DNA of 64,000 bases. It comes from Symsagittifera roscoffensis. Its lineage: Eukaryota; Xenacoelomorpha; Acoela; Convolutidae. Shown piece after piece: positions 38,201 through 51,087 of the stretch. The notes under the pieces are model-generated. The model saw only the letters and a list, made by a program, of their open reading frames with translations. It did not search any database and had not been told where the DNA came from. The stretch spans positions 52,116,750 to 52,180,749 of the forward strand of contig NC_087070.1 of NCBI RefSeq assembly GCF_963678635.1, read 5' to 3'. Position 1 is the first letter of the stretch; every line of letters starts with the position of its first letter. A program made the translations under genes and the position numbers.

Positions 38201-41200
38201 AACTTTGACGACTACATTACCTTAGTGAGGGCCTACTTAAGAGAGGCTACAACAAATGACTGAAAGAGTGGAGACGACTGACAAAGAACGGGAAAAGAAT
38301 GAAGAGGCGGTATGAGACCGTAAACGACAAGTCATGGAATCTAGAAACGAGAATCGAGACCATGAGTAGAGACCAATCGGAGAGTTCCCTGGCATAATGT
38401 CCAAATTGGATGCGCTCTTGAGACAATCTATCACCCAAGAGAAAACGGCATCAGAATAATCGGAGAAGCAACCCAGGCACAAGGGTGAACTTTGTGGAAC
38501 CTCAACGCAAGAAGCAAGAATCTACACCATTACCTCAGGTCCACAACAGCATAGGATCGAGGATGACAAAAACGGCCACAAAGGGAGGAGTGTCGAACTC
38601 GACAAGGATACCAAGGGACTCAAGCGCACATACGAGTATAACACCGGATGCCATGACATGGGCAAACACTTGGGAAAGGATGAACAGGACGCTTGAAGCA
38701 TTTGCCACAAGGAACGCCGAGTCGAGTGATGGAGGAGGAGGCAAATCGAGAAAGACCTTCAAGAAACCATAGGAGTTCAAAGACGATTCGGAGGGTTGCA
38801 TAGACACCTGGATTTAGGCGGTGAAGCTACATCTTGAGCAGGAGAACTTAAATGATGAAAGACAAGCCTGCACAGCGATACTAAGCAATCTGGAGGACCC
38901 AGCGCTGAAGTGCGTGGTGGCTAAGAAGGAACAAGAAAGTGACACCGCGGACAAGATTTTCGAGATTCTGTTGAATCGTTTCGGATCCGGAATGAAGGGG
39001 CACCAAGCTATGATGCGATTTGAAAAAAGGGGGGAAAAGAGATGATGAATCGATTGATCGTTTTCTGGATGATCTAGAGAGCTTGATCCAGAGGAATTGA
39101 TCAAGAAGAAGCAATCCAGAGGAATTGGCAAACAGGAGGAACTTTACCCTTGCTTCAAATTTCATCGAAGGGGTGAAAAGTGACGACATGAGAACAATGT
39201 TGGCAACGTACTATACGCTATCAAAAGATAACGCAACAACCCCAGAAGAGATGAGACAGAATTCTAGGGAGTATATGTTGATGAAACCAAAGGAATACTC
39301 GTTTTCAGACGATAGAAATTTGCATGGGTCAAGCCAACAACAAAGGTCGACGTGGTACAAGTCATGAGACGACATGGACAAGCGGCTGTCATGTGCGAAT
39401 TGTGGATCGACAGATCATCGCGTAGCGGACTGCACCACAAACAAACTGGTGATAAAAAGCTTGAGGTATGCGCAAGATGAAGATGACATGAGTCAGATGA
39501 AAGAACATGAGTTCTACAGCGGCTTGATCATCAAGATAGAAGCGGGGTGTTTTTTCTGCAACCAAGACGGTCACTTCAAAAAGAACTGCCCTCTATTTTG
39601 GGAAGCAGTGAAGAATCATTTTGGGAAGCAGTGAAGAATCAGAGTCACCCAAAACATAACTTAGCACTTGCGGCTGCGCAAAATACTAGGAATAGACAAG
39701 CTGAGAATGACTTGCAGAGCAAAGACGTGACAATTGGTGAGTTATCAACGAAATCAGTGAAGGCAGTTACCGAAGAGAAAGATGCTGGGAGGAGCGAGGG
39801 GCAAAGACAAAAGGCTCATTGGGAATAAACTACGAGAAAGCGGCAGCAGACGCTATCAACCAGAGGAAACAAGACTTGACGAAAAAAGAGATCGAACAGA
39901 AGCTGAAGCAGGAAATAGAAAGACAGCAGAGAAAAGAGACATTTTCAGCGGCGGCACTAGAACCCGAGACAGGCGACAACCTGAAAATCAGGAGCAACTG
40001 CAACACCTTGAAAATGGAGACTGGAAAACCCTTCGGGATCGCAAGGGTTGGGGCAAAGTTCATGTCAATAATCACCGTCGGTGGCCATGAGGTAACGAGG
40101 AATCTGAGCGAACAGAGCGACCAGACACTTATGCATATTGATTTACATGCTGACTATGTGAGCATCATCAGCCCATAGACATCTTCGAGAGCACTCAGAG
40201 CATTCCTCACGAGAGGTGATGGAAATTCAATAAGGGTAGACAGCAGATACACAGAAGCCTATGGTTCACACGAGGTCATGTTGAACATAGAATGAATCAA
40301 TATCTACACAAAGACAATGATAACGTGTGACGAGGACCTTGCTGGTCAAATCTATGTAGACTGAGAGGAGCTTAAATTGAGGTCGATTGGGCGTTGTGCC
40401 ATGCTAGAAGAAGACGCCATGCATTTAAGAACAGAAGCAGATGTATCGGCATATGTATAGATAAAAACGGAAGAAAGACCCAATTCAGAGGACTACTGGA
40501 TACGAGAGCTGTTTTGAGCGTCATACCAATAGAAACCTCGAGAAGAATGCGACTAAATATAGAAGATCTGATAGACTCCAGAATTCGGCTGTCAGCTGCA
40601 AACAAAAGGGCATTGAGGTTCCTTAGCAGAACACCGATAATAGCCTTGAATCTGGGGGACCGCAAGCTGTTGATGAGTTTTCTGGTGGTAGAGAACTTGG
40701 ATGAGTCGGACCAAATCATTTTAGACAGACATTTCATCAAGAGTTTTGATGTAGCGATTGATCTTAACAATGCCTGGAAAGGAAGTACGTAATTAATCCT
40801 GTAAATTTGATAATGACAAATGGGAGTAAAGCTCCAGTTTTCTTGAATAGGAGGGTGAGGTTGAAAGCAAACGAGACTGCAATTGAATGTTTGGGAATGA
40901 AGAACTATAATAACCTAAGTGAGAACAAACAGGTATGTATAGTACCGAATCCGAATAGCCAAAAAGCTGCTATTTTAGGAAGATCATTCTCGGTCACCAA
41001 GAGTGGTCTCTGCGTCAAGGTCTTGTTGAATACTCTTGATATATGAATCACAATCCAGAGGGGGAGGAAACTGGGATACGCGCTGCTGGTGAAAACTGAA
41101 TATGAAATGACCGAAAATGTTTAAAAAAGTTCTTGATTGTCCGAATCAAAAGGACAAAAATTGTATCTTGGGTAGATTGAAGAAAATAAAGATTTCATCA

Positions 41201-42218
41201 GGTTTTTTTAAATTTTTTAAGTCAGAAACGGACGATGGACTTTCGAGCTGTTCGTATTTTCCAGAAAAACCCACAAAAGATGAATTGGAAATGGGTAAAC
41301 CGGTGTTATCAGAAATTGAACTCTTAAGGGAGAAAATAATGGACGATTAACTCGAAGCCATCAAGGATGTGTTAGATGGCAATCAGCACATCTTTTCGAG
41401 ACACAAAGCTGATATCAGGTGCTGTAATTTCGTTGAGCATGAAATAGAAACAGAGGAGTCGGCGGTACCGCACAGGGAGGGGGCGAGGCGCATGATCCCA
41501 CTCAAATCGGACGCATGTAGAAAAGAAATAAGACGTTGGTAGAGTATGATATGATATAACCATCCAGATCACCGTATGCGCGTGGAGCAGTGATGGCCAA
41601 AAACAAAAGAGATCACCTGAGATTTTGTAGTGACTTTCGATATCTGAAGTATTTCACGGTGAAGGATGCCTATCCCATACCTAGAAAAGATGAGTCTTTA
41701 AAAATTGGGGGATGCAAACTTTTTACAACTCATGATCTGGGATCGGTTTTTTGGCAAGTGCCACTGAGGAAGCAAGACAGTGACAAGATGGGGTTTGCTT
41801 GCGAATTAGGGCTGTTGCGAGGGAAGAGGATGTCCTTTGGCCTTTGCAACGCAACGGCCATTTTTCAGCAATTAATGGCACAGGCACTAATAAGAGTGAC
41901 GAAAAAGTAGGGTAACTTGGTTATGTGTTATGTGGACGATGTGTTGATTGCAACACCAACCCTGGAGGACCACATCGAGCGGCTCGACGAAGTACTGGCG
42001 AGACTGAAATGTAAACTCTCAAAATGTGAGATCTTGAAAGACTCAACCAAGGACCTCAGGAGGATGGTAGACAAACATGCCATCCGATCAGACCCAGATG
42101 CGGTAGAGGCAGTTCTGATTTGGTCACCGAAGACTGAACATGAATTGATGAGCTTTCGTGGTTCTGCCAACTACTACAGAAAATTCATCAAGGGTTACGC
42201 AGACAAAGTATATCCGAT
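38201..42218 (+). mobile_element. Old Gypsy copy, gag to reverse-transcriptase remnant
   Basis: Plus-strand remnants follow the young element's Gag-Pol in order: the end of the coiled region, Gag domain, two zinc knuckles, protease region and reverse transcriptase. Protein similarity to the young copy is high (clearly same family). The copy is broken in well over a dozen places across its two halves and is a fossil. It is interrupted at 42218 by the Polinton and resumes at 61276 with the next bases of the same gene. Confidence 0.9.
42213..42218. repeat. Polinton target-site duplication, left
   Basis: TCCGAT lies directly before the left terminus. The right flank shows CTCGAT (61270-61275). 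The uninterrupted young Gypsy copy has a single CCCGAT at the homologous place, so the six bases are a duplicated target that has since diverged. Confidence 0.65.
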
Positions 42219-42480
42219 AGTAGTAGAATTGTGAGGCGATGTGGGGGGGGGGGGGCTGCTGACCCCATGTATTAACATAGACTATAGAGTATCCGGTCAG
42301 CACCCTATGTATTAACATAGGCTATATAGTTCCCAATGTATTAAGATAGGGAATAGGTTTTCCAATGTATTAAGATTGTAGGTTTCAGATGGTAAGATGG
42401 TAAGTTTCAGAAAAATTTTTGGCGCCAGAATTTTTTGAGTTCGATTTTGCCGATGCTTGCGTTTCTTAGCTAATTTCTAC
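42219..42480 (+). repeat. Polinton left terminal inverted repeat
   Basis: It matches the reverse complement of 60973-61269 from the AGTAGTAGAA tip to 'gtttcttagcta'. It contains short internal repeats of the 'ccaatgtattaagatagg' type, with one unit fewer than the right TIR. A G-run follows the tip. Confidence 0.85.
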
Positions 42481-43849
42481 TATTTGTGATATGTAAGGGC
42501 TATCTTGTCTCACAAAACTTCGGTATGGTAAGTTTCAGAAGGTAAGTTTCAGAAAAATTTTTGAAAAAATTTTAAGTTTTAGTCGCAAATACAATTTTAT
42601 CTTGAAAAAACATTTTTATATTAAAAAATCGAAAAAAAAAATTTTTTGATGGTAAGTTTCAGATCGTAAGTTTTGACAAAAATTAAGTTTCGATTTAGAG
42701 TATGGGATCATAAAGTAATATATCACAGAAATTTTTTTTCTCTCGAAAGAATTTTGTAAATTCTTTAGATTCATATTCCCTCAGGTTATCTGGGGAAAAT
42801 TGTCAAGAACGATTATCTTTGACAGGTTAATTACTCCGCTCCATGGGATATCAGGGGAATCTTGGCAGCTCCTCACGGTTGATTTTTTAAATATCCCACT
42901 TAATCTTTTATTACCCAGGTTATCTGGAGAACGGATGACAGGTTCATTATACTTATTATTTTTATGACTTATTTTTTTTTCACATAATTATCCCATGATC
43001 ATATGGCAGATGCATATAAGCAGTTCCCCACAGAGTTAATGAAGCTTGAATTACTTTCTTGAGAGATAAAAATCTTAAATTTTCTTAAAAAATTGAAATA
43101 CATCCAACCAAAATTGCATGAATTTTTCATTGGAACTAAGATAAAATTATGCAAAAATTTCTAAGTTTCGACCAATCAAATGTTTTTATCTGGTTCTTGT
43201 TTTAACCTCAACTAGTTTAATTTTGCTGTCATGTTTTTCTTGCTGCGATTCATTTCAGTTCTCTTTTATCACTTTGTCTTTAATCTTTAATAACTTTCTT
43301 TGAAATTTCCAAACTTTCCAAAAAATTATCATCCAAATTTGTCAATTGCTTTGCCACGGTAAAAGTTTACACAGAAAAAAATGTAGTATCGTAGTTTTTT
43401 GTGTTTGATATTTTTGTAAAAAAAATTTTTCATCTTTCTCAGAGTAAACTTTCAAGAAAATTATACAATTTCCTAGAAGTTGGTTACAATTTTTGTAAAT
43501 TTATCTACTCTATCGTTAATTCTTTCAATTGGGGGACTACAACATCCAATTTCCATCATCATTCTCCGTATTTCATCAAAAAAGTATCTGCTAAGATGCT
43601 TTTTGTAAAAAAAATTTAGGAATTTAAAGAGTTAAATTACATAAATAATCAAACAATTCACTACATCGTATAATAAAATTTCTGCAAAAATTTACACTTA
43701 CAAATAAAAAATGCACTTATACATAAAATTAATGATAAAATTCAAAACAAGCACATCATGAACATTATTCAAGTTCTTCTGGAAAAATTTAAAAAGAAGA
43801 AATGCTGAATAAATTCTGTAAAATCCACACAAATTATCAGTCTTTTGTA
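42481..43849. other. Polinton left arm without genes
   Basis: Very AT-rich. Near 42535-42670 the 'ggtaagtttcag' phrase of the TIR recurs several times. No conserved protein is visible on either strand. Confidence 0.5.
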
Positions 43850-44402
43850 GCTTTCGAGGAACCATTCGTCGAAACTTTTTTTGTCAAAAAGGGGTAAGTT
43901 GATCTCTTTCTTCCCAAAGAGTCAGCAAAGTAGTAGCTTTTATTCAGTCGAGCAATCATAATCCAGTGTTTTCCTTTATCATTGCTTGGGGCTGAGTTAA
44001 TAATTGCAAAAGAGTATTTTGTTAGTTGAGGTACTGTATCAGAAGGTATGATCCCATGTACTTGAACCTAAGCTCTGGAATTCTTTCAATAATTTGCAAA
44101 AGTGAAAAAACGTCCATCTTTGCAATTGTAGGCTGATTTAATTTAGTTTGATAGCGTACTTCAGGCATTAAAAAAAAAGAAAGAATAATGACTTACACAC
44201 ATTTAGGAATTGAATCAACAAAGTCCCATACACAAGCCTTTTGTAGTGGGCAAAGTTCATTGAACACTGTTTTACAGTCTAGGTTGAAGAAGCGTATCGG
44301 GTTTTCAACTAAACAAGTTTCCTTCTCTATATTTTCTGGAGCTTTAGGTCTGAAGAAAAACAAAATAGAAAGTACAGAGGTAATAACGAAGAAACGTCCC
44401 AA
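43850..44402 (-). pseudogene. Polinton adenain-like protease remnant and upstream frame
   Basis: Minus-strand translation of about 43850-44060 includes a segment with G-K-H-W and, 12-15 residues on, Y-F-A-D-S-L-G. This is the His-Trp and Asp-Ser pattern of adenain/Ulp1-like cysteine proteases that mature Polinton capsids. A 69-codon frame at 44193-44402 lies just upstream and may belong to the same gene or be separate. The gene is broken. Its place next to the major capsid gene fits. Confidence 0.55.
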
Positions 44403-44445
44403 AAAAATTAAAATATTTTTATAGGAACCTGAAAACTCAAAAAAA

Positions 44446-45744
44446 TTAAACGAATGTTACGAATTTGTCAATTTGAATGTTTGATAGTCTTTGTTCCGTT
44501 ACTTGCTCCAAGGGAAATTGGAAAAGCATTTCTAATCTAAAGCTTTCTCCACTAAGCTCTGGATAATGCAACTGTTCAGCTGCATCCTGTAGTGAAGTCA
44601 AGTCGAAAACTAGAATATAGTGATTTTGAAAATCTTCCATAGGAAGAGCTGGAAAATCTTCGATAAAATGCATTGCTTTCCTTGTTGTAACATAGGGACG
44701 ACAAGGAGAAGTTGTATCTAATGAAATAATTGCTCTTCCGCCCCGAATAATTCTAAGCTCTCTCATATGAAATTGTTGATAATTGAAAGGATTTTCATGA
44801 AAAGATCCCGCAACAGCCAAATTTGTATTCATTGCAACAGCTATCCTTCTAATTGGGGCATTATTGAAAACATTATCCTGAATAAACTGGTTTTGACGAG
44901 ATGGAATGATAAAGGTTCTTGCTATAGTTTCCATTTAATTGTAATGAGCAGGTTCCCTTTCCAGATTCCATTGCAAATATTGATGATTAGGTTCAGCTAC
45001 TAAAATTCTTTTTGTAAACAATGAACAATCAGCAATTTTCAGACCAACGTTTGGATTATCAGACAGCATGTAAAAATTAGGTCTAGCTCGAATTAGTTTA
45101 ATTCGAATTTTGGTTTTTGGCAGTAATAATTTTTCACAAGTAAGCAAGTCAATGGCTAGCCTGCCATAAAGTGAAAAAGTTATCCCTGATCCTAAAGAAT
45201 TTGCTCTAACAGCAAACGGATACATATCAAATGCTTCCGGATATTCTTCAAACCTATACCCGTGACAAGCAAGTATTCCTTTATTACTCACTGCCGACGA
45301 GTTGAATTCGTTCGATATTTGTGCTTCAAGAGGATATAATCCATTGGCGTTGTAAACCATTGTATTATTAAAATAAACTTCAAAGTTGGAGAATAGAGAA
45401 TGTAGTAGATTGTTTACATAAGTTAAGTAAGTTTGTGGTTCCTCATCTGAATCTTCCTCCGTTTTTGCTTTATGTTCTGCTTTTTCCTTTTTAAAAGCTT
45501 CAAACAATCTTCCTTTGAATAATTGAAGCTTTAAACTGAGGTGGGTATCACGCATATCCAAATAAAAATTATTGTCCGTCTCAAATTCAAACTCAAAACT
45601 GCTTTCATCTAGAGAAGTACTGGGAAATACTTTTTGTACGTATGATGAAATTATTGTTTCCAAAACTGGGACTTTATCAAAAATGTCCAAAGAAGAACTT
45701 GTAAAAACTCTGTACCGGAAATGGCTTCTTTGATTTACACTCAT
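44446..45744 (-). pseudogene. Polinton major capsid protein region
   Basis: Two adjacent minus-strand frames resemble the invertebrate Polinton capsid family often annotated as F54H12.2-like, with landmarks such as V-Y-N-A-N-G-L-Y-P and I-S-N-E-F-N in the first part. In Polintons the major capsid protein is a double jelly-roll that builds an icosahedral shell. The region is close to full length for the family and belongs to a broken element. Confidence 0.75.
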
Positions 45745-45754
45745 TTTATCTTGT

Positions 45755-46165
45755 CAAAAATGACTTTGCGAGAGCGACTGATTTTTGAACAACGTTTTCG
45801 AGAAATGGTTTTTTTTGTTTTACGCTTGGATTTCTTTTTTCCACCTCCCAACTGTTTTCGAACTGTTTTTGTTCTAACATTTTTGCAAATGTTTTGAGTT
45901 TTTTGCGTCCACTGACAACTTCTCCAATCTTTGGAGCAGCAATTTCAAATAAATCTGCTCCGATTCATTTTGCAGCTGGGATTATATGTTTTTTAATAAA
46001 GGAAATTGCAGTTCTCCCAAGAGTTTGTGCAAAAGCACCAAAACCTCTTCCACGTTGTCTTGGATGTCCACGAAAAATAGGAAAAGTAGCTGAACTTTGA
46101 GCAACCATTTTGTATGGAGATAAATCAAAAATGATTATCCGAAATCTTGCGAAACAAGAGAACAA
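45755..46165 (-). pseudogene. Polinton basic capsid-associated protein remnant
   Basis: On the minus strand the start is Gly/Arg-rich (R-G-R-G-F-G) and leads into helical and then Lys-rich sequence. Small basic proteins of this type lie beside the capsid genes in many invertebrate Polintons and recall adenovirus core or pVI-like proteins. The assignment rests on position and composition. The copy is broken. Confidence 0.45.
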
Positions 46166-46200
46166 CTCGTGTAATTCCTACAGACACAAAAGGAATTTTT

Positions 46201-46946
46201 TCACCCGTAGTATCCCTTTATTTTTATGCTGTGGAAAGAGTTTTTTAATAAATTTTTAAATTGTAGATTTGTGAAGGATTGATAAATCATATACTGTCCT
46301 GTAGATATTATGTCACCATTTTTTATTTTAGGAATGAAAGGCATACAACGCAGTAGAGGAGTTTTTGTATCGCCTAGTGTTTTATATTCTATAATATCAC
46401 TATAAATCATTAGGGAATGTATTCTTATAATGTCGTAAAAATACTGAGGATAATGTAGTCCTTTTCCTTTCATTATAACACCTGTCTTATTTTGTTCTAA
46501 ATCACAACCAAAAATGTGACTCAAATCAGCACTTTGAATTATAAACACTGATTGATCCTCAGGTAAATTAATGGCAATTTTTTGTGTAATCTTATCTACT
46601 CATACATAAATTCCGTTATATTTATATTTCTGTGCGCCTATACGTTTTCGAACTTTGTCATTCATGGCTACAACTAAATCAACAATACTTGGATACAATC
46701 CAGGTTCAATATGCATCGGTTGAATCTTTCTTTTTCCTCAGGACTTTCTCGTCCATCTATGAAAGTAAACTTTCCCTCTGCAACGTTTTGGTACAATGAA
46801 GGTTACAATATTTCTGAAATAGCAACCTCCCAATCTCCTTTTAGATGTATTTGTTCCGGTAGAAAATTTGTAAAGGAACTAAGACTGTTATTCGGATAAC
46901 AATTAAAAGAAGCATTAGAAACTAGCTCAATAGTAAAAGAATCCAT
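46201..46946 (-). pseudogene. Polinton penton-like (minor capsid) protein remnant
   Basis: From the start at 46946 (M-D-S-F-T-I-E-L) the sequence matches a widespread Polinton protein with landmarks S-S-F-T-N-F-L-P-E-Q, E-V-A-I-S-E-I, D-L-S-H-I-F-G, R-I-H-S-L-M-I-Y-S-D, G-D-T-K and T-G-Q-Y-M. The family is thought to form the capsid vertex. The copy is broken in a few places. Confidence 0.7.
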
Positions 46947-46989
46947 GACAACTGATCGATAGAATATCAATTTAAAAAATGACTTACCT

Positions 46990-47890
46990 TTAATCTGAAC
47001 ATTTTTGCAGCTCTTCTTCATAAAATTGTCCCAGAACTTCTTCTTTTTTGAGATTTTTGATGATGTATGTTGGAGGTTTTTTTGTAGATATTGGCGAAAT
47101 TTCAAAAACTTTGTCCGTAAACTGTGGCTTGTATCCTTTTTGGAACGGAATATCATTTTTCGATTTTCTAACTCTATGATCATCTTTGAATTTTGGCTTA
47201 GTATATTTCTTGAACGATTTGTTATACAATATTGATAAAAAAAATCACTGTTTTTCACATCTCCGGGCGATTTTCCAACTGATCGATTTTTGCGACAATT
47301 CAATATAGAAACAAATTGCTGCAATTTGGGTACAAAATTTTCACCATGATCTTCAATGTAACGATATATTATCTGTTTTAAAGACTGAACTGCTCTCTCT
47401 GCAAATGCAACTTTTGTTTCACTCCTTGTTGAGTAAATTTCAATGTCTTTCTCCTTGCAATATTTTTTAAAAGTTCCCCCATATTCTGTTCTTTTATCAA
47501 CACAAAGTTTTTCAGGAGTGTTTTTTCGAGAAATCATTTTTCTGAAAGCTTGTAAAGTGTCTTTGGTATACTTTGTTTTCATTGTTTGAACTCTGACAAA
47601 TCTCGAAAAAGTATCTACAGCAACTAATAAATACTTGACTCCATTGTTTTGACTACTTAATTTGTCTACAAAAGCCAAGTCCATACACCAGATTTCATTG
47701 ATATATTTTGAAAACGCTTGAAGTCTTCGAAAACACCTGATTGGTGAATCAAATTTTGTATACGATGTCTTAGTTTGTAAAAACTTTTCTACTCTCTTTT
47801 TTGATAAACCACTCGCTTTACTCAAGTTTTGAATAGAACCGTACGCAGCTCTGTCCCTAGAATACAATCTGTTTAGTCTTACCTTTTCAG
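46990..47890 (-). pseudogene. Polinton retroviral-type integrase remnant
   Basis: A minus-strand rve-fold integrase: an N-terminal helix-turn-helix-like segment, core landmarks W-C-M-D-L-A-F-V-D, L-V-A-V-D-T-F-S-R-F, and an E within F-A-E-R-A-V-Q-S-L, then a C-terminal chromodomain-like part (46990-47229) ending in the F-Y-E-E-E-L-Q-K motif common to Polinton integrases. It would join the element's TIR ends to host DNA. The copy is broken. Confidence 0.8.
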
Positions 47891-47903
47891 ATTTTGAAAG
47901 GGA

Positions 47904-48408
47904 TCAAAGTTCCTCTATTTTTTGCTTTGGCATTCTTGTTAATAACAAGTTTAGGAGGAAGTTGAGTTGCTTCCAAAGTAGTAAAGTAACTATCTGGGAA
48001 ATCGGTATTTTTTTTCGCTTTAGTGCACTCACAAAGTCTACAATAGATTCTTTTGTATCTCGATTATCTGAAAAAATATTGTCTGACTGGCTGAGTTTAA
48101 TTCTGGGAGAATTCAAAATTAGTTCATTAATGTGCTTATTGTTGCTCGTTTTCAACCTCGCATTTACAGCACTGTAAACAGAATTTCTTTTCGATAGGAG
48201 TTCTTTTTTGTGTTAATTCTGAAATTTCTTTTCGATATTTTACTACGTCTTCTTTCCGAATATCTCGAAGCTCTCCTCTTAATAGGTTTACTAAACACTC
48301 GCTAAGAAACTGAATGAAATTTTTTGGGCAATTGAGAATAAATTGTTTTCGAAGCCTTGGGGAAAGTTTTTGAAATATTGGGAGAATAGAGACGTATTGT
48401 GTACTCAT
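47904..48408 (-). pseudogene. Small conserved Polinton protein remnant
   Basis: Between the ATPase and integrase, a minus-strand frame with landmarks L-P-I-F-Q-K-L-S-P and L-S-E-C-L-V-N-L-L-R-G resembles a short protein often found at this place in invertebrate Polintons; its function is unknown to me. It overlaps the end of the ATPase gene slightly. The copy is broken. Confidence 0.45.
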
Positions 48409-49060
48409 CGTCCAAAAAATTTGTCTCTATTCCAGCTGGTAAGTAAAATTTTGTTTGAAACTGAGCCACTATTACTGCAATACTTAAGTGAATCAATTGT
48501 TTTTGGGGTTAAATCAATAAGTAAATGACCATAAGGAACGAATGTTGCATCTTGATACCACTCTTTCAATTGAGATCCTAGACATAGTTGTTGACTTAAT
48601 GTATTGATTTGTAAAACATACCTCGGCGACTTGAACGAGACTATGTGTGTATTTTGTAACTCTACATCTCTTCCTAATTTGTTTTGATGAAATACATTGT
48701 GTTTGATGTATATTATATTCAGTCCCCTGTGTCTCCCAGCAGTAGCAGTTTTTACAAATTGTTTGGAGTTTAAAATTTCTTCACAAGAATCATCAAATAT
48801 AAGCAAGTACTTAGCTCCGTTATCGGGAAGATTTTCAATCAAGTCAAAATCTACTCCTTAGATAAATTTAAGGTTTTTTCTTTGCATTTGATTATAAAGA
48901 GGTTGATAATGTTGATAAAAATTTTAAAAAAATTGTCGAATGCTGGTGGAAAAGTACCAATTTTCAACCAATCAAAAATAAGATGAAATTTTCCAGATCC
49001 ACTTGGTCCAACTAGGGAAATAAAAATTCGTTTTTTTGGTAGATATTATTTGATTCATAG
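48405..49060 (-). pseudogene. Polinton packaging ATPase remnant, copy A
   Basis: On the minus strand a Walker A motif, G-P-S-G-S-G-K, near 48991-49011 is followed by a Walker B-like L-L-I-F-D-D-S (near 48800) and a T-A-x-x-R-H-R segment. This is the pattern of FtsK/A32-type ATPases that pump viral DNA into capsids. It spans the left edge of the tandem duplication (48381). The copy is broken. Confidence 0.75.
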
Positions 49061-49420
49061 CTTTGGAGAAGGTAAAATATAACCGACTGTACTTGAGAAG
49101 AGAGCTACCCAAACTGTTATTTCTTCACATGTGGTGGATAACACAATTCGAACGATTGCACATACTAGCATCAAAACTATAACAAAAAATTGGCACAAAA
49201 AACTAAGAGAGATCTATTACATGTACGTCCAAACAATTTCCATGATTTTCGTTCATGATTTTCTTCATCAAAAACAAAATTTCCTAAATTTACAGGTTGT
49301 CACATTGATTGACCATTTTAACTCTAAAAAGAAAAAATTGACAATGAAATTTAATTAAAGTTTGAAAATGGTAGTACATTAAGATTAAAATAAATTACAA
49401 TTTGTTAAAAAAACGTCGAG

Positions 49421-49783
49421 TCAATGTTCCGTATGCAAATGCTTTTTTTTCTGCTCAGGGAAGAGTTTTTCCATGATGAAATGGGTAGTTGCTACAACTC
49501 CAATCATATTCTTCATCTTACATTTCTCATAACCTTTTGCAAAAAATTCCGTTTCTGTGGCTTCTAGATTTTTCACTATTTTTTAAAGTTCAGTATATTT
49601 TTCGTAACCACTGCTCCAATTGATTCCATGAAGATGCTGTGTACACCAAAAAAAATGGGATGTTGGTTTGAAATTTTTGGGAGACAGAAAAGAATATCCT
49701 ACAGTTTGTCCATCCTTATAAACTCCTAATTCTTCCACTATATTGTTTTCAATTCATTCAATATCCAAAACAACTAGACTCAT
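49421..49783 (-). pseudogene. Exonuclease-like Polinton protein remnant, copy A
   Basis: The minus strand carries an opening V-V-L-D-I-E (a D-x-E exonuclease-type motif), then W-C-T-Q-H-L-H-G-I-N-W and F-F-A-K-G-Y-E-K-C. Proteins with this pattern recur near Polintons and related viruses of invertebrates and are probably RNase H-fold nucleases. The assignment is tentative and the copy is broken. The same remnant recurs at about 53011-53374. Confidence 0.4.
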
Positions 49784-49940
49784 TCTGTTAACTGTTTTCT
49801 CTGAAGTTTTTTGGTTAAAATGATTAACAATTGAACAATGAATATACTGATGAACCAAATATTTTAATGTATAAACAGAAAAATAATCCAGTCACGTGAC
49901 CAAGAAAGCATGAAAATTTTATTCAGAATGTTGTCAAAAA

Positions 49941-50569
49941 TTGCTATTTATTTCCGTTTCCAGTGATTTTTACGAAAAATATAAAGTAACCAATAATATT
50001 TGTGTCTCTACCCACAATTCTTACTGTTCTTTGGAAAATTGTAAGTTTCACATACTTCTGATTGGTTCATCTTTCGATCAAATTTACATCGATTGGGTAA
50101 TTTTCATTTCACATACCAAATTATCGATTGTCTTTACGCTCTGTACAAATACAGACTTTATCCGAAAGTTATTTCATCAACTGGCGAAGTTTTCAATCAA
50201 CTTGACCGCGCTGTTCATCCCAATTTGAAATGGAAAGGAGCACAAAAAATGCCAAGTGTTGCAAAGAAAAGACTGTTACGCAAAAACTTCAAGCGTCACT
50301 GTTTATGTTCCAACCAGAAACTAGCTTCCACACAAACTATTGGTTCAGCTTTTCTAGAAAGAGTTCGTAAAGTACAAAACTCAAAATATGAACATGATTT
50401 GCTAAAAGTATTTCACTGTTTTATTGATGGTTATGGATTTGCAAATAGTGATCATGTCAATTTTTCAATAAAAACTTTTGATATCCCATCTATTTTCTCT
50501 GATATGTTTACGAAATTACCAAAAATTACCAAAATAAACTCAACGTTTTTAGAAAATTTGCTAAAATAA
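49941..50569 (+). pseudogene. Unrecognised plus-strand Polinton frame(s), copy A
   Basis: Two overlapping plus-strand frames, of which 50093-50569 (158 codons) is the longer. It is basic in the middle (K-K-R-L-L-R-K-N-F-K-R) with a Cys/His-poor, helical end. It faces away from the capsid genes. A GTAAGTTT donor-like site near 50041 and acceptor-like sites nearby hint at splicing. The product is unknown; it may be element cargo. Duplicated at 53531-54234. Confidence 0.35.
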
Positions 50570-50589
50570 TTTTGAAACATGTAAGAAAG

Positions 50590-50935
50590 GTAAATATTTT
50601 TTTGATTTTCAAAAAGTTGCAAAAAGTGTTTCAATTTTTTTAAACAAAATGCAAGAAGTGTATCAATTTTTTTGACAAAATGCAAAAAGTGTTTCAATTT
50701 TTTAACAAGAAGCGAAAACTGGTTCACTTATTTTCCTACAAATGCGAAAAGTGTTTCAACTTTTTTTGACAAGATGAGAAAAATGTTTTTCTTTTTTCCT
50801 ACAGACGCGAAAAGTGTTTCACTTTTTCCTACAGATGCGAAAAGTGTTTCACTTTTTTTCCTACAAATGCGAAATGTGTTTTTTTTTTACTTTTTTCGAT
50901 AAAATACGAAAAGTGTTCGAGTTTCTTAACATATA
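50590..50935 (+). repeat. 31-bp minisatellite, copy A
   Basis: About ten diverged units of the 'tgcgaaaagtgtttcac' plus T-rich type, roughly 31-32 bp long. Copy B (54181-54576) has two units more. It is noncoding, between the two unrecognised frames. Confidence 0.8.
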
Positions 50936-51087
50936 GGCGAGTTCGGAGCACTAAATTATGTTCTAATTGCTTTTTAATGGTTTACCTTGAACCTCTCATC
51001 TATTCTCATAATTGAAATGATAATGAAAAAATTAATTCATTACAGAAAACGAAGTCAATATCAAACAACATTTACTTACAAAAACAT

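Noticed and set aside
49131-49358. A 75-codon plus-strand frame and its duplicate at 52722-52949
   Set aside because: It overlaps the opposite-strand region upstream of the ATPase, has low-complexity composition and shows no motif; it is preserved only because the segment is a recent duplicate.
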